Shown one piece after another: positions 1 to 9,284 of a DNA stretch of 64,000 nt. The stretch comes from an uncultured Clostridium sp. GTDB taxonomy: Bacteria; Bacillota; Clostridia; TANB77; CAG-508. The translations under genes and the position numbers were made by a program. Position 1 is the first letter of the stretch; every line of letters begins with the position of its first letter. The notes beneath the pieces were generated by a model that searched no databases, had not been told where the DNA came from, and was given only the letters and a program-made list of their open reading frames with translations. The stretch is from assembly GCA_946497695.1 (NCBI GenBank), contig CAMMLJ010000006.1:1-64000 (forward strand), in the 5' to 3' direction.

Positions 1-823
1 TACCAATAACTTTACCTTCACTATTTACTAATGCACCACCACTATTACCAGAATTTATAGCAGCATCTGTTTGGATAAGATTATATGTGTTTCCATCTGT
101 ACTTTGTACTGTTCTGTTAACAGCACTTATAATTCCAGAAGTTACAGAACTTTGCATTCCTAAAGGAGTACCAATAGCCATTGCAAATTCTCCAACAACT
201 ACACTACTTGAATCTCCTAATTCTGCGGGAGTTAAATCGTTTTTATCTATTTTAATAACAGCTAAGTCTGTTTGTGAATCTGTACCAATAACTTTTGCTT
301 CATATTCTGTTGTATCATTATATAATGTTACCGTAATTTTAGTAGCTTCAGAAACTGCATAATAAGAAGAAGAATCGCTAGAACTAACAACATGGTTATT
401 AGTTAAAATATAACCGTCTTCGCTAAGTATTATTCCAGATCCCTCTGCAGCTGCAGCTTGTGAACCACTAAAAATAGAATTTACAGTGTATTGTACTTTT
501 ATTCCAACTATTGATGGTAAAACTTTTGCTGCAACATTTGTTGCTGTATCAGAATATCCTGATAAAGATACTAGATTTTGAGTTCCTACAGATTGTGTAG
601 AGGTTGTTTTAGTATTTGAAGATGAGCCTATTATACTATTTCTAATTGTTGGTATGCCAAAACAAGTTCCAACTACTAAAGCGGCACCTATAACTCCTGA
701 ACAAAATGGAATTAAAACACTTTTTCCAAAACCTGTTTTTCCTTTTTCTTTAAAAGCTTTACTATTTTTTTGCGGAAAATTAAATTTTTTATTTTCAACA
801 TTTTTTTGATTATTCTCTTCCAT
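1..823 (-). CDS. HtrA/DegP-type trypsin-like serine protease, C-terminal part cut by window edge
   Basis: This gene encodes a membrane-anchored, surface-facing serine protease of the HtrA family, which degrades misfolded envelope proteins. I translated 274 residues from the ATG at 823-821, which follows an AGGT-type ribosome site at 831-836. A Lys-rich cytoplasmic segment is followed by one membrane anchor at about residues 35-55 and a Ser/Thr-rich linker. The protease domain carries all three catalytic residues: His144 in TNNHVV, Asp186 in TDLAV and Ser261 in GNSGGAL. The frame stays open to the window edge, so the end of the protease domain and the PDZ domain usual in this family lie outside. 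Identity is secure; the exact paralogue is not known. Confidence 0.93.
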   Translation of the reverse strand, partial: MEENNQKNVENKKFNFPQKNSKAFKEKGKTGFGKSVLIPFCSGVIGAALVVGTCFGIPTIRNSIIGSSSNTKTTSTQSVGTQNLVSLSGYSDTATNVAAKVLPSIVGIKVQYTVNSIFSGSQAAAAEGSGIILSEDGYILTNNHVVSSSDSSSYYAVSEATKITVTLYNDTTEYEAKVIGTDSQTDLAVIKIDKNDLTPAELGDSSSVVVGEFAMAIGTPLGMQSSVTSGIISAVNRTVQSTDGNTYNLIQTDAAINSGNSGGALVNSEGKVIG

Positions 824-965
824 TAAAATTACCTCCATTTTTATTATCTTATACTAAACTAATTAAAAGATACAATAGTTTTGTGAAAAAACTGTGAAAA
901 ATGTGTATTTCTTTATTGTAATAATGAAAAAAAGAATATATAATAAGAGAAAATTGGAGGGAAAT

Positions 966-1403
966 ATGAGAAAAAAAGGTTTTTTAAATCTTAAATTAAT
1001 ATTAATTGTGTTAATAATAGTTGTATTAGTAATAGTAGCAGTTTTTTATGTGAAAAATAGTTTACATGACCAAGAATTGCAAAGTTTGAGTACAACTATG
1101 TTGCAAATACAAGCTAAAGCAAAAGTTATAAATGAAAGAAATAAAGTAAATAATACGAGTGATTATATAGGAAAAGATATAACAGAAGAACAACTAAAAA
1201 AATTAAACATAGAAAATAATGGAAAAGTAAAAGTTTTAGGTGAAGAAGAATTAAAAAATTTAGAGGTTACAGAAACAAAACCAAATCAAGACTTTGTAAT
1301 AAATTATGAAACAGAAGAAGTATATTATTTAGAAGGGTATCAAACAGATAATAAGAATATAATTTATTCTTTAACTGATATCAACAGTCTAGCAGTAGAA
1401 TAA
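966..1403 (+). CDS. Small single-pass membrane protein, function unknown
   Basis: This is a 145-residue protein with a short basic start (MRKKGFLN), one strongly hydrophobic segment at about residues 8-29 and a charged Lys/Glu-rich domain that should lie outside the cell. I chose the ATG at 966 because GGAGG (957-961) sits just upstream; an ATG at 894 in the same frame has no such site. The layout of an N-terminal helix followed by a small mixed domain resembles pseudopilin-like proteins of clostridia, but I see no prepilin cleavage motif. It ends 10 nt before rnhB and is probably co-transcribed with it. Its function is unknown. Confidence 0.75.
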   Translation: MRKKGFLNLKLILIVLIIVVLVIVAVFYVKNSLHDQELQSLSTTMLQIQAKAKVINERNKVNNTSDYIGKDITEEQLKKLNIENNGKVKVLGEEELKNLEVTETKPNQDFVINYETEEVYYLEGYQTDNKNIIYSLTDINSLAVE

Positions 1404-1413
1404 TGGAGGAAAA

Positions 1414-2046
1414 ATGAAAGAGAAAGAAGAGGAAAGACTAAAAGAATTAAAAAAAATAGAATTAGCTTATCATAAAAATGGGATAAAATATATTGCTGGT
1501 ATAGACGAGGCTGGAAGAGGGCCACTGGCTGGGCCTGTTGTAGTAGGATGTGTAATAATGCCTGAAGATTCGATGATAGAAGGAATAAATGATTCTAAAA
1601 AAGTTTCAGAAAAGAAAAGAGAAAGATTATATGACGAAATTATAGAGAATGCAGTAAGCTGGTCAGTTGCAATAATAGATAGAAAAGATATAGATGAACT
1701 TAATATTCTTAATGCTACTAAAAAAGGTGTTACAGAAGCAATAAAAGGTTTAGAAATAAAACCAGAATTAATTTTAGTTGATGCTCTAAATGGAATAGAT
1801 ACATGTAATATAAAATATGATTCTATAATTAAAGGTGATGCAAAATGTTATAGCATTTCTGCAGCATCAATACTGGCTAAAGTTACGAGAGATAGAATAA
1901 TGAGACAATGGGGTGAAGTTTATCCTCAATATGGATTTGCAAAACATAAAGGTTATGGAACAAAAGCACATATAGAAGCTCTTAAAGAATATGGACCATG
2001 TCCAATACATAGAAGAACTTTTATAAAACATTTTGTTGATGAATAA
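1414..2046 (+). CDS. rnhB: Ribonuclease HII
   Basis: RNase HII removes single ribonucleotides and RNA primers from RNA-DNA hybrids in the cytoplasm. The 210-residue product has the family signature GIDEAGRGPLAGPVV, giving the catalytic pair Asp31-Glu32, and a further acidic residue at Asp123 in LILVDALNG. The length is normal for the family. The start follows GGAGG at 1404-1408. In many Firmicutes rnhB lies near lepB and rplS; here its neighbours are a small membrane protein and pdp. Confidence 0.96.
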   Translation: MKEKEEERLKELKKIELAYHKNGIKYIAGIDEAGRGPLAGPVVVGCVIMPEDSMIEGINDSKKVSEKKRERLYDEIIENAVSWSVAIIDRKDIDELNILNATKKGVTEAIKGLEIKPELILVDALNGIDTCNIKYDSIIKGDAKCYSISAASILAKVTRDRIMRQWGEVYPQYGFAKHKGYGTKAHIEALKEYGPCPIHRRTFIKHFVDE

Positions 2047-2100
2047 ATACTTAAGAAAGTTGCACTTTAGTGACAATAAAATATAATATGGAGAAAAATG

Positions 2101-3402
2101 ATGAATATTATTGATATTATTGCAAAAAAGAGAGATAGTAGGGAATTAGAAACCGATGAAATAAATTATTTTATTGCAGAATATACTAAAAATAGAATAG
2201 AAGATTATCAAGCAGCAGCATTAATTATGGCAATTTATATAAATGGTATGACTTATAGAGAAACAAAAGATTTAACTATGGCTATGGCTAATTCTGGAGA
2301 TATTTTAGATTTATCAGAATTAGGTACTAATGTTGTAGATAAACATAGTACTGGTGGAGTAGGTGATAAGGTTACTATAATTTTAGCTCCATTAATAGCT
2401 TCCTTAGATATTCCTGTAGCAAAAATGTCTGGAAGAGGATTAGGATTTACAGGAGGAACTGCAGATAAGATTGAATCTATTCCTGGATATAACACTGGGA
2501 TTTCTGAAAAAGAATTTATTAATAATGTAAAAAATATAGGAATAAGCTTAATTACACAAACTCTTAATTTAGCACCTGCTGATAAAAAAATATATGCTTT
2601 AAGAGATACAATTGCTTGTACTGAAAGTATTCCGTTGATTGCTTCTAGTATTATGAGTAAAAAAATAGCAAGTGGAGCAAATAAAATAGTTTTAGACGTA
2701 ACTTGTGGATTTGGTGCTTTTATGAAAAATATAAATGATGCAAGAGAACTTTCAAAAACTATGATTGAAATAGGAAAATTAGCTAATAGAGAAACAGTAT
2801 GCGTAATTACTAATATGAATGAACCATTAGGATTCGCAGTTGGGAATAGCTTGGAAATAATAGAAGCAATAGAATTTTTAAAAGGTAATATGCCAGAAGA
2901 TTTAAAGCAAGTTGTATTAGAACTTGGTGCATATATGGTTAAACTTGCGGGAAAAGGCGAGAATATAAATGAAAATAAAGAAAAATTATTAGAAAATATA
3001 GAAAATGGAAAAGCATATAATAAATTTATTGAACTTGTACAAAATCAAGGTGGAGATATTGAATATGTTAGGGATATAAACAAATTTAAAAAAGCTGAAA
3101 TAATAAGAGAAGTAAAATCAACTAATGAAGGATTTGTACAAGAAATTAATGCTGAAGAAATAGGAAAATTATCTTGTGAATTAGGAGCAGGTAGAAAAAC
3201 AAAAAATGATAAAATTGATTTACAAGTAGGAATTGTTTTAAATAAGAAAATAGGAGATTTTGTGAGTAAAGGTGAGAAGTTAGCTACAATATATGCTAAT
3301 GATATAGAGAAGGCTTTAGAAACAGAAACAAAATTATTAGGGATATATAAAATTGGAAAAGATGAAATAAAAGAGAGAACAATTCTTGATATAATAGAAT
3401 AA
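2101..3402 (+). CDS. pdp: Pyrimidine-nucleoside phosphorylase
   Basis: This enzyme splits uridine, thymidine and deoxyuridine with phosphate to the base and (deoxy)ribose-1-phosphate for salvage. The 433-residue product has the glycosyltransferase-family-3 signatures KHSTGGVGDKVTIILAP (phosphate binding) and SGRGLGFTGGTADKIES, and a C-terminal PYNP domain. Two ATGs are adjacent at 2098 and 2101. GGAG at 2090-2093 is only 4 nt from the first and 7 nt from the second, so I prefer 2101. A converging hairpin terminator follows at 3458-3493. The purine counterpart deoD is encoded elsewhere in the window. Confidence 0.95.
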   Translation: MNIIDIIAKKRDSRELETDEINYFIAEYTKNRIEDYQAAALIMAIYINGMTYRETKDLTMAMANSGDILDLSELGTNVVDKHSTGGVGDKVTIILAPLIASLDIPVAKMSGRGLGFTGGTADKIESIPGYNTGISEKEFINNVKNIGISLITQTLNLAPADKKIYALRDTIACTESIPLIASSIMSKKIASGANKIVLDVTCGFGAFMKNINDARELSKTMIEIGKLANRETVCVITNMNEPLGFAVGNSLEIIEAIEFLKGNMPEDLKQVVLELGAYMVKLAGKGENINENKEKLLENIENGKAYNKFIELVQNQGGDIEYVRDINKFKKAEIIREVKSTNEGFVQEINAEEIGKLSCELGAGRKTKNDKIDLQVGIVLNKKIGDFVSKGEKLATIYANDIEKALETETKLLGIYKIGKDEIKERTILDIIE

Positions 3403-3457
3403 AGCTTTTGTAGAAATCTTTGATCTCGCTTGTTATAAGTTAAGCAAAAACAATAAG

Positions 3458-3493
3458 AAAAAGTTGATAGAAATAAAATTCTATCAACTTTTT
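3458..3493. terminator. Bidirectional hairpin terminator between pdp and the ylbJ unit
   Basis: A perfect 15-bp inverted repeat (3458-3472 with 3479-3493, 6-nt loop) has A-runs on its left and T-runs on its right, so it can end transcription from both sides. The stop codon of the minus-strand small gene (3486-3484) lies inside the right arm. Confidence 0.85.
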
Positions 3494-3672
3494 CCATTAC
3501 ACATTTTTTCATATTCTTTACACTTTATTTTATAGTCCATTTGCATACATAAACATTTATAGTACATATATCCTTGTTCATATTGATTCATAGGATTAAA
3601 GAAATTTTCTGGATCAGGAAAATCATATGATTGATATCCATTTAAATTTGAAAAATCAATATTTTTATCCAT
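3484..3672 (-). CDS. Small Tyr/Cys-containing protein downstream of ylbJ, function unknown
   Basis: This is a 62-residue acidic protein rich in Tyr, Met, Asn and Cys, with a KCLCMQMDYKIKCKEYEKMC tail. It has no membrane segment or signal peptide. It starts 16 nt after the ylbJ stop and has a strong AGGAGG site (complement of 3681-3686), so it is very likely translated and co-transcribed with ylbJ. Its stop codon lies in the stem of the shared terminator. Because ylbJ belongs to the sporulation programme in spore formers, a role as a spore-associated small protein is possible, but that is inference; I do not recognise the family. Confidence 0.72.
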   Translation of the reverse strand: MDKNIDFSNLNGYQSYDFPDPENFFNPMNQYEQGYMYYKCLCMQMDYKIKCKEYEKMCNGKS

Positions 3673-3688
3673 AAAATCAACCTCCTAG

Positions 3689-4759
3689 TTATACATATTC
3701 AAAAATACTAACAATATTACTTAAATCTAAAGACAAAAAACTAAAAAAATGAAATACTAAAAAAGTATAAAAAGCTGCTATAAGTCCTTGTAAAAATTTA
3801 CCTAAGATATATGGCTTAATAGAAACATCTGATTTTGCAGTAAAACTATATACTTGTAATAAAACTGATATTCCGCCAAAGCCTAATATAAATGCACAAA
3901 TAATAATACTAAAAGAAATATTTTTTATAGGAATGCTACTTATTTGTTGTAAGCCATTAGTTATTTCTAAAAAACCATTTAAAATACCTTGAGCAAAATC
4001 AGGGGTAATATGTAATAAATTAAACAATGGACTTAATAATGCACTACTTAAATCTATAAGATGTGTCCTATTAAAAATGGAAATAATTACAGAGAAAAGA
4101 ACTATAAATCCACCGATATTAAGTATTGTAAAGATAGAATTCTTTATTGCTGTCGATAATACATCTCCAATATTAGAACGATTAACAGTAGTACTGGTTA
4201 TAGGGGATGTAGAAGAGGATACACTAACATTTGCATCTTTATATTTCCAAAACCTAAAAATAACTCCTACTGTTAATGATGCAAGAATATGAGTAACTAA
4301 TAATATAATACCTATTGTGGTATCTTTAAAAAGTCCAATACCAATTGTTCCTAAAATAAATAATGGACCAGAATTATTAGTAAATGCTAATAAACGTTCT
4401 ACTTCTGGTTTAGTTAAAATATTTTTATTCCTTAAATCACATACAATTTTAGCACCAACAGGATATCCACTAACAATTCCCATAATTAATGGATAACTAC
4501 CTTCGCCAGGGACATTAAATAGTGGACGCATAAACTTATTAAAAAATTTACCAAGAACATTTATTACATTTGTATGACTTAAAAGTTCAGTAGCAATAAA
4601 AAACGGAAAAAGAGCAGGAATAATATTATTTGCCCATAAATATAAGCCGTTTTTGGCAGCTGCTAGGTTAGATGTAGAGAATAATACGAGTAATATCGTG
4701 AAAAGTACAAAAATAATACTAAAAAAGTTTTTTCTAAGTGACAAAGTAAGTATCTTCAT
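3689..4759 (-). CDS. ylbJ: Sporulation integral membrane protein YlbJ
   Basis: This 356-residue multi-pass membrane protein (about eight hydrophobic segments) belongs to the YlbJ family. It contains nucleoside-recognition (Gate)-type halves, with the conserved stretch LIMGIVSGYPVGAKIVCDLR at about residues 90-110. In Bacillus subtilis YlbJ is made in the mother cell and is needed for spore cortex formation; that role is transferred here by family. The start has an AAGGAGA ribosome site (complement of 4763-4769). The gene is divergent from mfd and is followed by a small gene of unknown function. Confidence 0.9.
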   Translation of the reverse strand: MKILTLSLRKNFFSIIFVLFTILLVLFSTSNLAAAKNGLYLWANNIIPALFPFFIATELLSHTNVINVLGKFFNKFMRPLFNVPGEGSYPLIMGIVSGYPVGAKIVCDLRNKNILTKPEVERLLAFTNNSGPLFILGTIGIGLFKDTTIGIILLVTHILASLTVGVIFRFWKYKDANVSVSSSTSPITSTTVNRSNIGDVLSTAIKNSIFTILNIGGFIVLFSVIISIFNRTHLIDLSSALLSPLFNLLHITPDFAQGILNGFLEITNGLQQISSIPIKNISFSIIICAFILGFGGISVLLQVYSFTAKSDVSIKPYILGKFLQGLIAAFYTFLVFHFFSFLSLDLSNIVSIFEYV

Positions 4760-4796
4760 AGTTTCTCCTTAAAATGAATATTTATTACTATATATA

Positions 4797-4825
4797 TTTC
4801 AATTTTTTGGAAAATATTATATAAT
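4797..4825 (+). promoter_or_regulatory. Candidate sigma-A promoter for mfd
   Basis: A consensus TATAAT at 4820-4825 stands 17 nt after a weak TTTCAA at 4797-4802, about 20 nt before the mfd start. The -35 box is poor and the region is AT-rich, so confidence is low. Confidence 0.35.
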
Positions 4826-4847
4826 ATAACTGTTAAAGGAGAGAAAT

Positions 4848-7800
4848 ATGAATCCAGTATTAGCAGAACTTACTAAATCGGACAAATTTAATGAATATTT
4901 GGAAAAATTAAAAAAAGAACAAGCCCCAATATCAATATTGGGGTTAGCTGGCGTGGGAGCACCACAAATTTTAGCTTCTACAGAGGAAAATATAAAAAGA
5001 CCAGTGTGTCTTATAACATATAATGAATTGCAAGCAAAGAAACTTGCAGAAGAAATAAGAAATTATATTAATGGAGTGTTCTTTTTCCCAAAAAGAGAAA
5101 TATTAGCATATGATTATGTTGCAGAAAGTAAAGAACTTCCATATGAAAGAATAGAAGTTTTAAAAAATATTAAAAATGGAAAAATTAAAGTTTTAGTTTG
5201 CTCTATCGAGTCTTTGCTACAACCAATAATTGCAGAAGATATTTTATTTAAAAATAAAATATCTATAAAAGTTGGGGAAACTTACGATTTAGAAGAACTA
5301 AAAAGAAAAATTTCTATGTTAGGTTATACCAAAACAGAGATGATAGATGGAAAAGGTGAATTTAGTAGTAGAGGTGGAATTTTAGATTTATCATTTGATG
5401 ATAAATATGGAATAAGATTAGAATTTTGGGGAGACGAAATTGATTCTATTAGAAAATTTGACATACAAACCCAAAGATCTGTAGATATGATTCAAGAAGT
5501 AGAAATAAATCCACTGCACGAATATTTATTAGAAAATAGTCTAGAAGAAGTATGTAATAAAATATTAGACAATATAACCGAGTATACAGAGAACCAAAAA
5601 AATAATGTAAAAGAAGATATAGAACTAATAAAGAGTGGAGAGTATATTTCAAAAGTTGATAAATACTTTAAATTCTTTTATAGTAAAAAAGCTACTTTAT
5701 TAGATTATATTACAGAAAAATATATCTTATTTTTAGAAGAGCCAAAGAAAATATTTGCTAGAGGAAAAAATATATTAAAAGATATAGAAGAATTAGAAAA
5801 TGCTTTAATAGAAAAAGAAAGAATAATTCCAAATGCATTAGAAAACTATATAAGTATAGAAGAATTTTCTGAGAATATTAATGAGAGGAAAAAGGTATAT
5901 TTAATTTCTGATGATTTGGGAGATAGTTTTGAATCTGAAAAATATTATTTTAGATTTAGAACATTAAATTATAATAGATCAGACTTTAATAAATTTATTG
6001 ATGATATATTAAAAGCAAAAACTGAAGGAAAAAAACTATATCTATATGTTAATTCTAAAGAAAAGGCTAAAAAATTACAGGCTGTTTTAGATGAAAATGA
6101 AATTATTTCTGAATATAAAGAAGATTTAAAATATTCTGAAATAAGTAATGGAATTGCTGTAAAAATTGTTGTAGGAGATTTGGCACAAGGATACGAAAGT
6201 TATGAAGCTAAGATATTAGTAATAGTAGCAAATGATTTAATTAGTATAGAAAAAAGAAAGAGAAAAAAAGTAAGTAAGCTTTTTAATGAAGCAGAAAAAA
6301 TCATTTTTTCAGAATTAAAACAAGGAGATTATGTAGTACATAAAATTCATGGTATAGGTCAGTTTGTTGGGGTAAATACTATTGTTACAGACAAAACAAC
6401 AAAAGACTATATCAAAATAAAATATAAAAATGATGATATGCTTTATGTACCAACAGATCAACTAGATAATGTAAAAAAATATATTGGAGGGGGAGACGCT
6501 CTTCCAAAGATTAATAGACTTGGAAGTAAAGAATGGGAAAATACTAAAGAAAGAGTAAAGAAAAATTTAAGAGAAGTTGCTCATGAATTAATTGAACTAT
6601 ATGCAAGAAGACAGAAATCTAAAGGATATGCTTTTTCTAAAGATACTCCTTGGCAACAAGAATTTGAAAATAGCTTTATTTACCAAGAAACAGATGATCA
6701 ATTAAGATGTATCGAAGAAATAAAAAAAGATATGGAAATGCAAAAGCCAATGGATAGGCTATTATGTGGTGATGTTGGATATGGTAAAACAGAAGTTGCA
6801 ATTAGGGCAGCATTTAAAGCTGTTATGGATCAAAAACAAGTTGCTTATTTAGTACCAACTACAGTTCTTGCAGATCAACAATATAAAAGTTTTAAAGAAA
6901 GAATGCAAGATTTTCCAGTTAATATAGAAGTTTTAAATAGATTTAGAACTAAAAAAGAGCAACAAGAGATTATCAGAAAACTAAAACTAGGTGAAATTGA
7001 TATTATTATAGGAACACATAGAATATTAAGTAAAGATGTTGAATTTAAAGATTTAGGATTATTAATAATAGATGAAGAGCATAGGTTTGGGGTTAAAGAT
7101 AAAGAAAAAATTAAAGAATATAAAAACAGTATTGATGTATTAACAATGACTGCCACACCAATTCCAAGAACATTACATATGTCAATAGTTGGTGTAAGGG
7201 ATATGTCTATAATATATGAACCACCTCAAAACAGGAAACCTGTGCAGACATATGTATTAGAGTATGATGAAGAAGTGGTAAAAGAAGCGATTACAAAAGA
7301 GCTAGAAAGAGATGGTCAAGTATTTTACTTATACAATAATGTAGAAGGTATAGAAAGAAAAGCAAATGAGATATTAAAATTAGTGCCAGAAGCTAAAGTA
7401 AGTTATGCACATGGCAAAATGTCTGGTAATGAGTTAGAGAATATAATGCTTGATTTTATTAATGGAGAAACAAATGTATTAGTTTGTACAACAATATTAG
7501 AATCTGGAATTGATATCCCAAATGCAAATACAATAATTGTAGAAAATGCAGATAGGTTGGGATTGGCGCAGTTATACCAAATAAGAGGAAGAGTTGGAAG
7601 AAGTGATACACAAGCATATGCATATATTACCTATAAGAGGGATAAGCTATTATCAGAAGTAGCAGATAAAAGATTAAAAGCAATGAAAGAATTTACAGAG
7701 TTTGGTTCTGGATTTAAAATTGCGATGCGAGACTTAGAAATAAGAGGCGCAGGAAGTATGCTTGGGGAAATACAACATGGTCACATGGAACAAGTTGGTT

Positions 7801-8315
7801 ATGATACATATTGTAATTTACTAGATCAAGTTATAAAAGAAATGAAAGATATTCCTCAAGAAGAAGAGGAAAAAGATGTACAAATAGATTTAAATGTATC
7901 AAGTTATATTCCAGACAGTTATATAACCGATTCAAGCCAAAAGATAAAAATTTATCAAGATATTGCTTTATGTAGAACTGAAGAGGACATCCAAAATATA
8001 ATAGATGAAATGATTGATATTTACGGCGAGATTCCAGCAGAGGTAGAAAATTTATTAAATATTGCAAGGATAAAAGCTTTGGCTAAGAAACTATACATTT
8101 TTAAAATTCAGCAAAAGGCAAATGGTGTAGTATTTTCTTTTGAGGGAGAACGTTTTAAATTTGATATTGTGGATAAACTACTTAAAGAGTATAGAAATAA
8201 AATTAAGTTTTCACCAGGGAAAGACCCATATATTACATATAAGATAGAAGAATTATCAGATGATAAAATTTTGCTTAATGTTAAAGAGTTCTTAAAATTT
8301 TTATGCGAAAACTAG
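4848..8315 (+). CDS. mfd: Transcription-repair coupling factor Mfd
   Basis: Mfd removes RNA polymerase stalled at DNA lesions and recruits the UvrABC excision system. The 1155-residue length is typical. A UvrB-like N-terminal region occupies about residues 1-330. A CarD-like polymerase-interacting domain follows at about 480-560 (QGDYVVHKIHGIGQFVG). The RecG-type helicase motor has Walker A CGDVGYGKTE near residue 640 and DEEH near 740, followed by MTATPIPRTLHMS. A C-terminal UvrA-recruiting domain ends the protein. The start has an AAAGGAGAG site. An rRNA methyltransferase gene starts 9 nt downstream, so the two probably form an operon. uvrC is also in this window. Confidence 0.98.
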   Translation: MNPVLAELTKSDKFNEYLEKLKKEQAPISILGLAGVGAPQILASTEENIKRPVCLITYNELQAKKLAEEIRNYINGVFFFPKREILAYDYVAESKELPYERIEVLKNIKNGKIKVLVCSIESLLQPIIAEDILFKNKISIKVGETYDLEELKRKISMLGYTKTEMIDGKGEFSSRGGILDLSFDDKYGIRLEFWGDEIDSIRKFDIQTQRSVDMIQEVEINPLHEYLLENSLEEVCNKILDNITEYTENQKNNVKEDIELIKSGEYISKVDKYFKFFYSKKATLLDYITEKYILFLEEPKKIFARGKNILKDIEELENALIEKERIIPNALENYISIEEFSENINERKKVYLISDDLGDSFESEKYYFRFRTLNYNRSDFNKFIDDILKAKTEGKKLYLYVNSKEKAKKLQAVLDENEIISEYKEDLKYSEISNGIAVKIVVGDLAQGYESYEAKILVIVANDLISIEKRKRKKVSKLFNEAEKIIFSELKQGDYVVHKIHGIGQFVGVNTIVTDKTTKDYIKIKYKNDDMLYVPTDQLDNVKKYIGGGDALPKINRLGSKEWENTKERVKKNLREVAHELIELYARRQKSKGYAFSKDTPWQQEFENSFIYQETDDQLRCIEEIKKDMEMQKPMDRLLCGDVGYGKTEVAIRAAFKAVMDQKQVAYLVPTTVLADQQYKSFKERMQDFPVNIEVLNRFRTKKEQQEIIRKLKLGEIDIIIGTHRILSKDVEFKDLGLLIIDEEHRFGVKDKEKIKEYKNSIDVLTMTATPIPRTLHMSIVGVRDMSIIYEPPQNRKPVQTYVLEYDEEVVKEAITKELERDGQVFYLYNNVEGIERKANEILKLVPEAKVSYAHGKMSGNELENIMLDFINGETNVLVCTTILESGIDIPNANTIIVENADRLGLAQLYQIRGRVGRSDTQAYAYITYKRDKLLSEVADKRLKAMKEFTEFGSGFKIAMRDLEIRGAGSMLGEIQHGHMEQVGYDTYCNLLDQVIKEMKDIPQEEEEKDVQIDLNVSSYIPDSYITDSSQKIKIYQDIALCRTEEDIQNIIDEMIDIYGEIPAEVENLLNIARIKALAKKLYIFKIQQKANGVVFSFEGERFKFDIVDKLLKEYRNKIKFSPGKDPYITYKIEELSDDKILLNVKEFLKFLCEN

Positions 8316-8324
8316 GAGGTAAGC

Positions 8325-9146
8325 ATGCAAATTATTACTAGTAAAGATAATGAAAATATAAAAAGTATAAAAAAGCTAAAGGAAAGAAAATATAGAGATT
8401 TAAATAATGAATATATAATTGAAGGAATAAAAATATTAAAGGAAGCTATTCAAGAAAGAGCAGTAATTAAAAAAATTGTAATATGTGAGGAATGCCTAGC
8501 TAATAACATAATAGATGAGAAACTTTTGTATGAAATAGCTAAATATGATTGTTTATATGTTAGCAAAAAGATTTTTGAGGGACTTACAGATGTTTCTAAA
8601 CCACAAGGAATTTTAGCAGTAGTAGAAAAAAACAATAAAAAGGATATTAATTATAATGAAGATATAATTGTAGCATTAGATGGTTTACAAGATCCAGGAA
8701 ATTTAGGAACTATATTAAGAACTTTAGATAGCGCAAATTTAACACAAGTTATAGTATCTAAAGATACAGTTGATGCATATAATCCAAAAGTTGTAAGATC
8801 AACTATGGGAGCTATTTTTAGAGTTAATATAGTAGAAGCAGAAAATCTAAAAGAAACTTTAAAAGAAATGAAAAGACATAAATATAAAGTTATGTGTACA
8901 GACTTAACAGCAAGTAAAAATATTTATGAAATAGATTATAATAAAAAAATATTAGTAATTGGAAATGAAGCAAATGGAATATCTAAAGAATTGCTAGAAA
9001 TAGCAGATGAAAAAATAATTATTCCAATGCTAGGGAAAACAGAAAGTTTAAATGCATCAGTAGCAACAAGTATCATAGTATACGAATATGTAAGAAGAAA
9101 AATAGGGATTCGGGGACGTTCCTTAAATCCCTATATAATTTATTAA
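8325..9146 (+). CDS. TrmH/SpoU-family 2'-O-ribose RNA methyltransferase
   Basis: This enzyme is predicted to methylate a ribose 2'-OH in rRNA (RlmB-like) using S-adenosylmethionine. An N-terminal substrate-binding domain (residues 1-95) precedes a knotted SPOUT domain. The SPOUT motifs are LDGLQDPGNLGTILRTLDSA, VIGNEANGIS and MLGKTESLNASVATSIIVYE. The start follows GGAGG and lies 9 nt after mfd. The last 13 residues are odd: residues 261-269 (GIRGRSLNP) are encoded by a REP-like repeat at 9105-9131 and the frame ends 12 nt later. The original C-terminus was probably altered by this insertion. The specific target nucleotide cannot be told from sequence. Confidence 0.88.
   Translation: MQIITSKDNENIKSIKKLKERKYRDLNNEYIIEGIKILKEAIQERAVIKKIVICEECLANNIIDEKLLYEIAKYDCLYVSKKIFEGLTDVSKPQGILAVVEKNNKKDINYNEDIIVALDGLQDPGNLGTILRTLDSANLTQVIVSKDTVDAYNPKVVRSTMGAIFRVNIVEAENLKETLKEMKRHKYKVMCTDLTASKNIYEIDYNKKILVIGNEANGISKELLEIADEKIIIPMLGKTESLNASVATSIIVYEYVRRKIGIRGRSLNPYIIY
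9105..9131 (+). repeat. REP-like palindromic repeat, copy 1 (inside the methyltransferase 3' end)
   Basis: This 27-nt unit has arms GGGATT and AAATCCC around the core GGGGACGTTCC. It belongs to a family present at five other places in the window and overlaps the coding end of the upstream gene in frame. Confidence 0.85.
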
Positions 9147-9150
9147 AATA

Positions 9151-9185
9151 AAAAACACAGTATTTAAACAAAATACTGTGTTTTT
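9151..9185. terminator. Hairpin terminator after the methyltransferase gene
   Basis: A perfect 15-bp stem (9151-9165 with 9171-9185) with a 5-nt loop has a leading A-run and a trailing T-run. It lies between convergent genes and can work in both directions. Confidence 0.88.
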
Positions 9186-9284
9186 ATCATATAGATAAAA
9201 AATCTAAATATAATAAGGTTTATTTGATGATACAATCGCAAAGTAATTGGTACTAAGTGATAGTCATTTTTGCCAACTGACTAA

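Noticed and set aside
2060-2087. TTGCAC-16-TATAAT as a promoter for pdp
   Set aside because: The transcript would start only a few bases before the ATG and would cut off the ribosome site. Co-transcription with rnhB is simpler.
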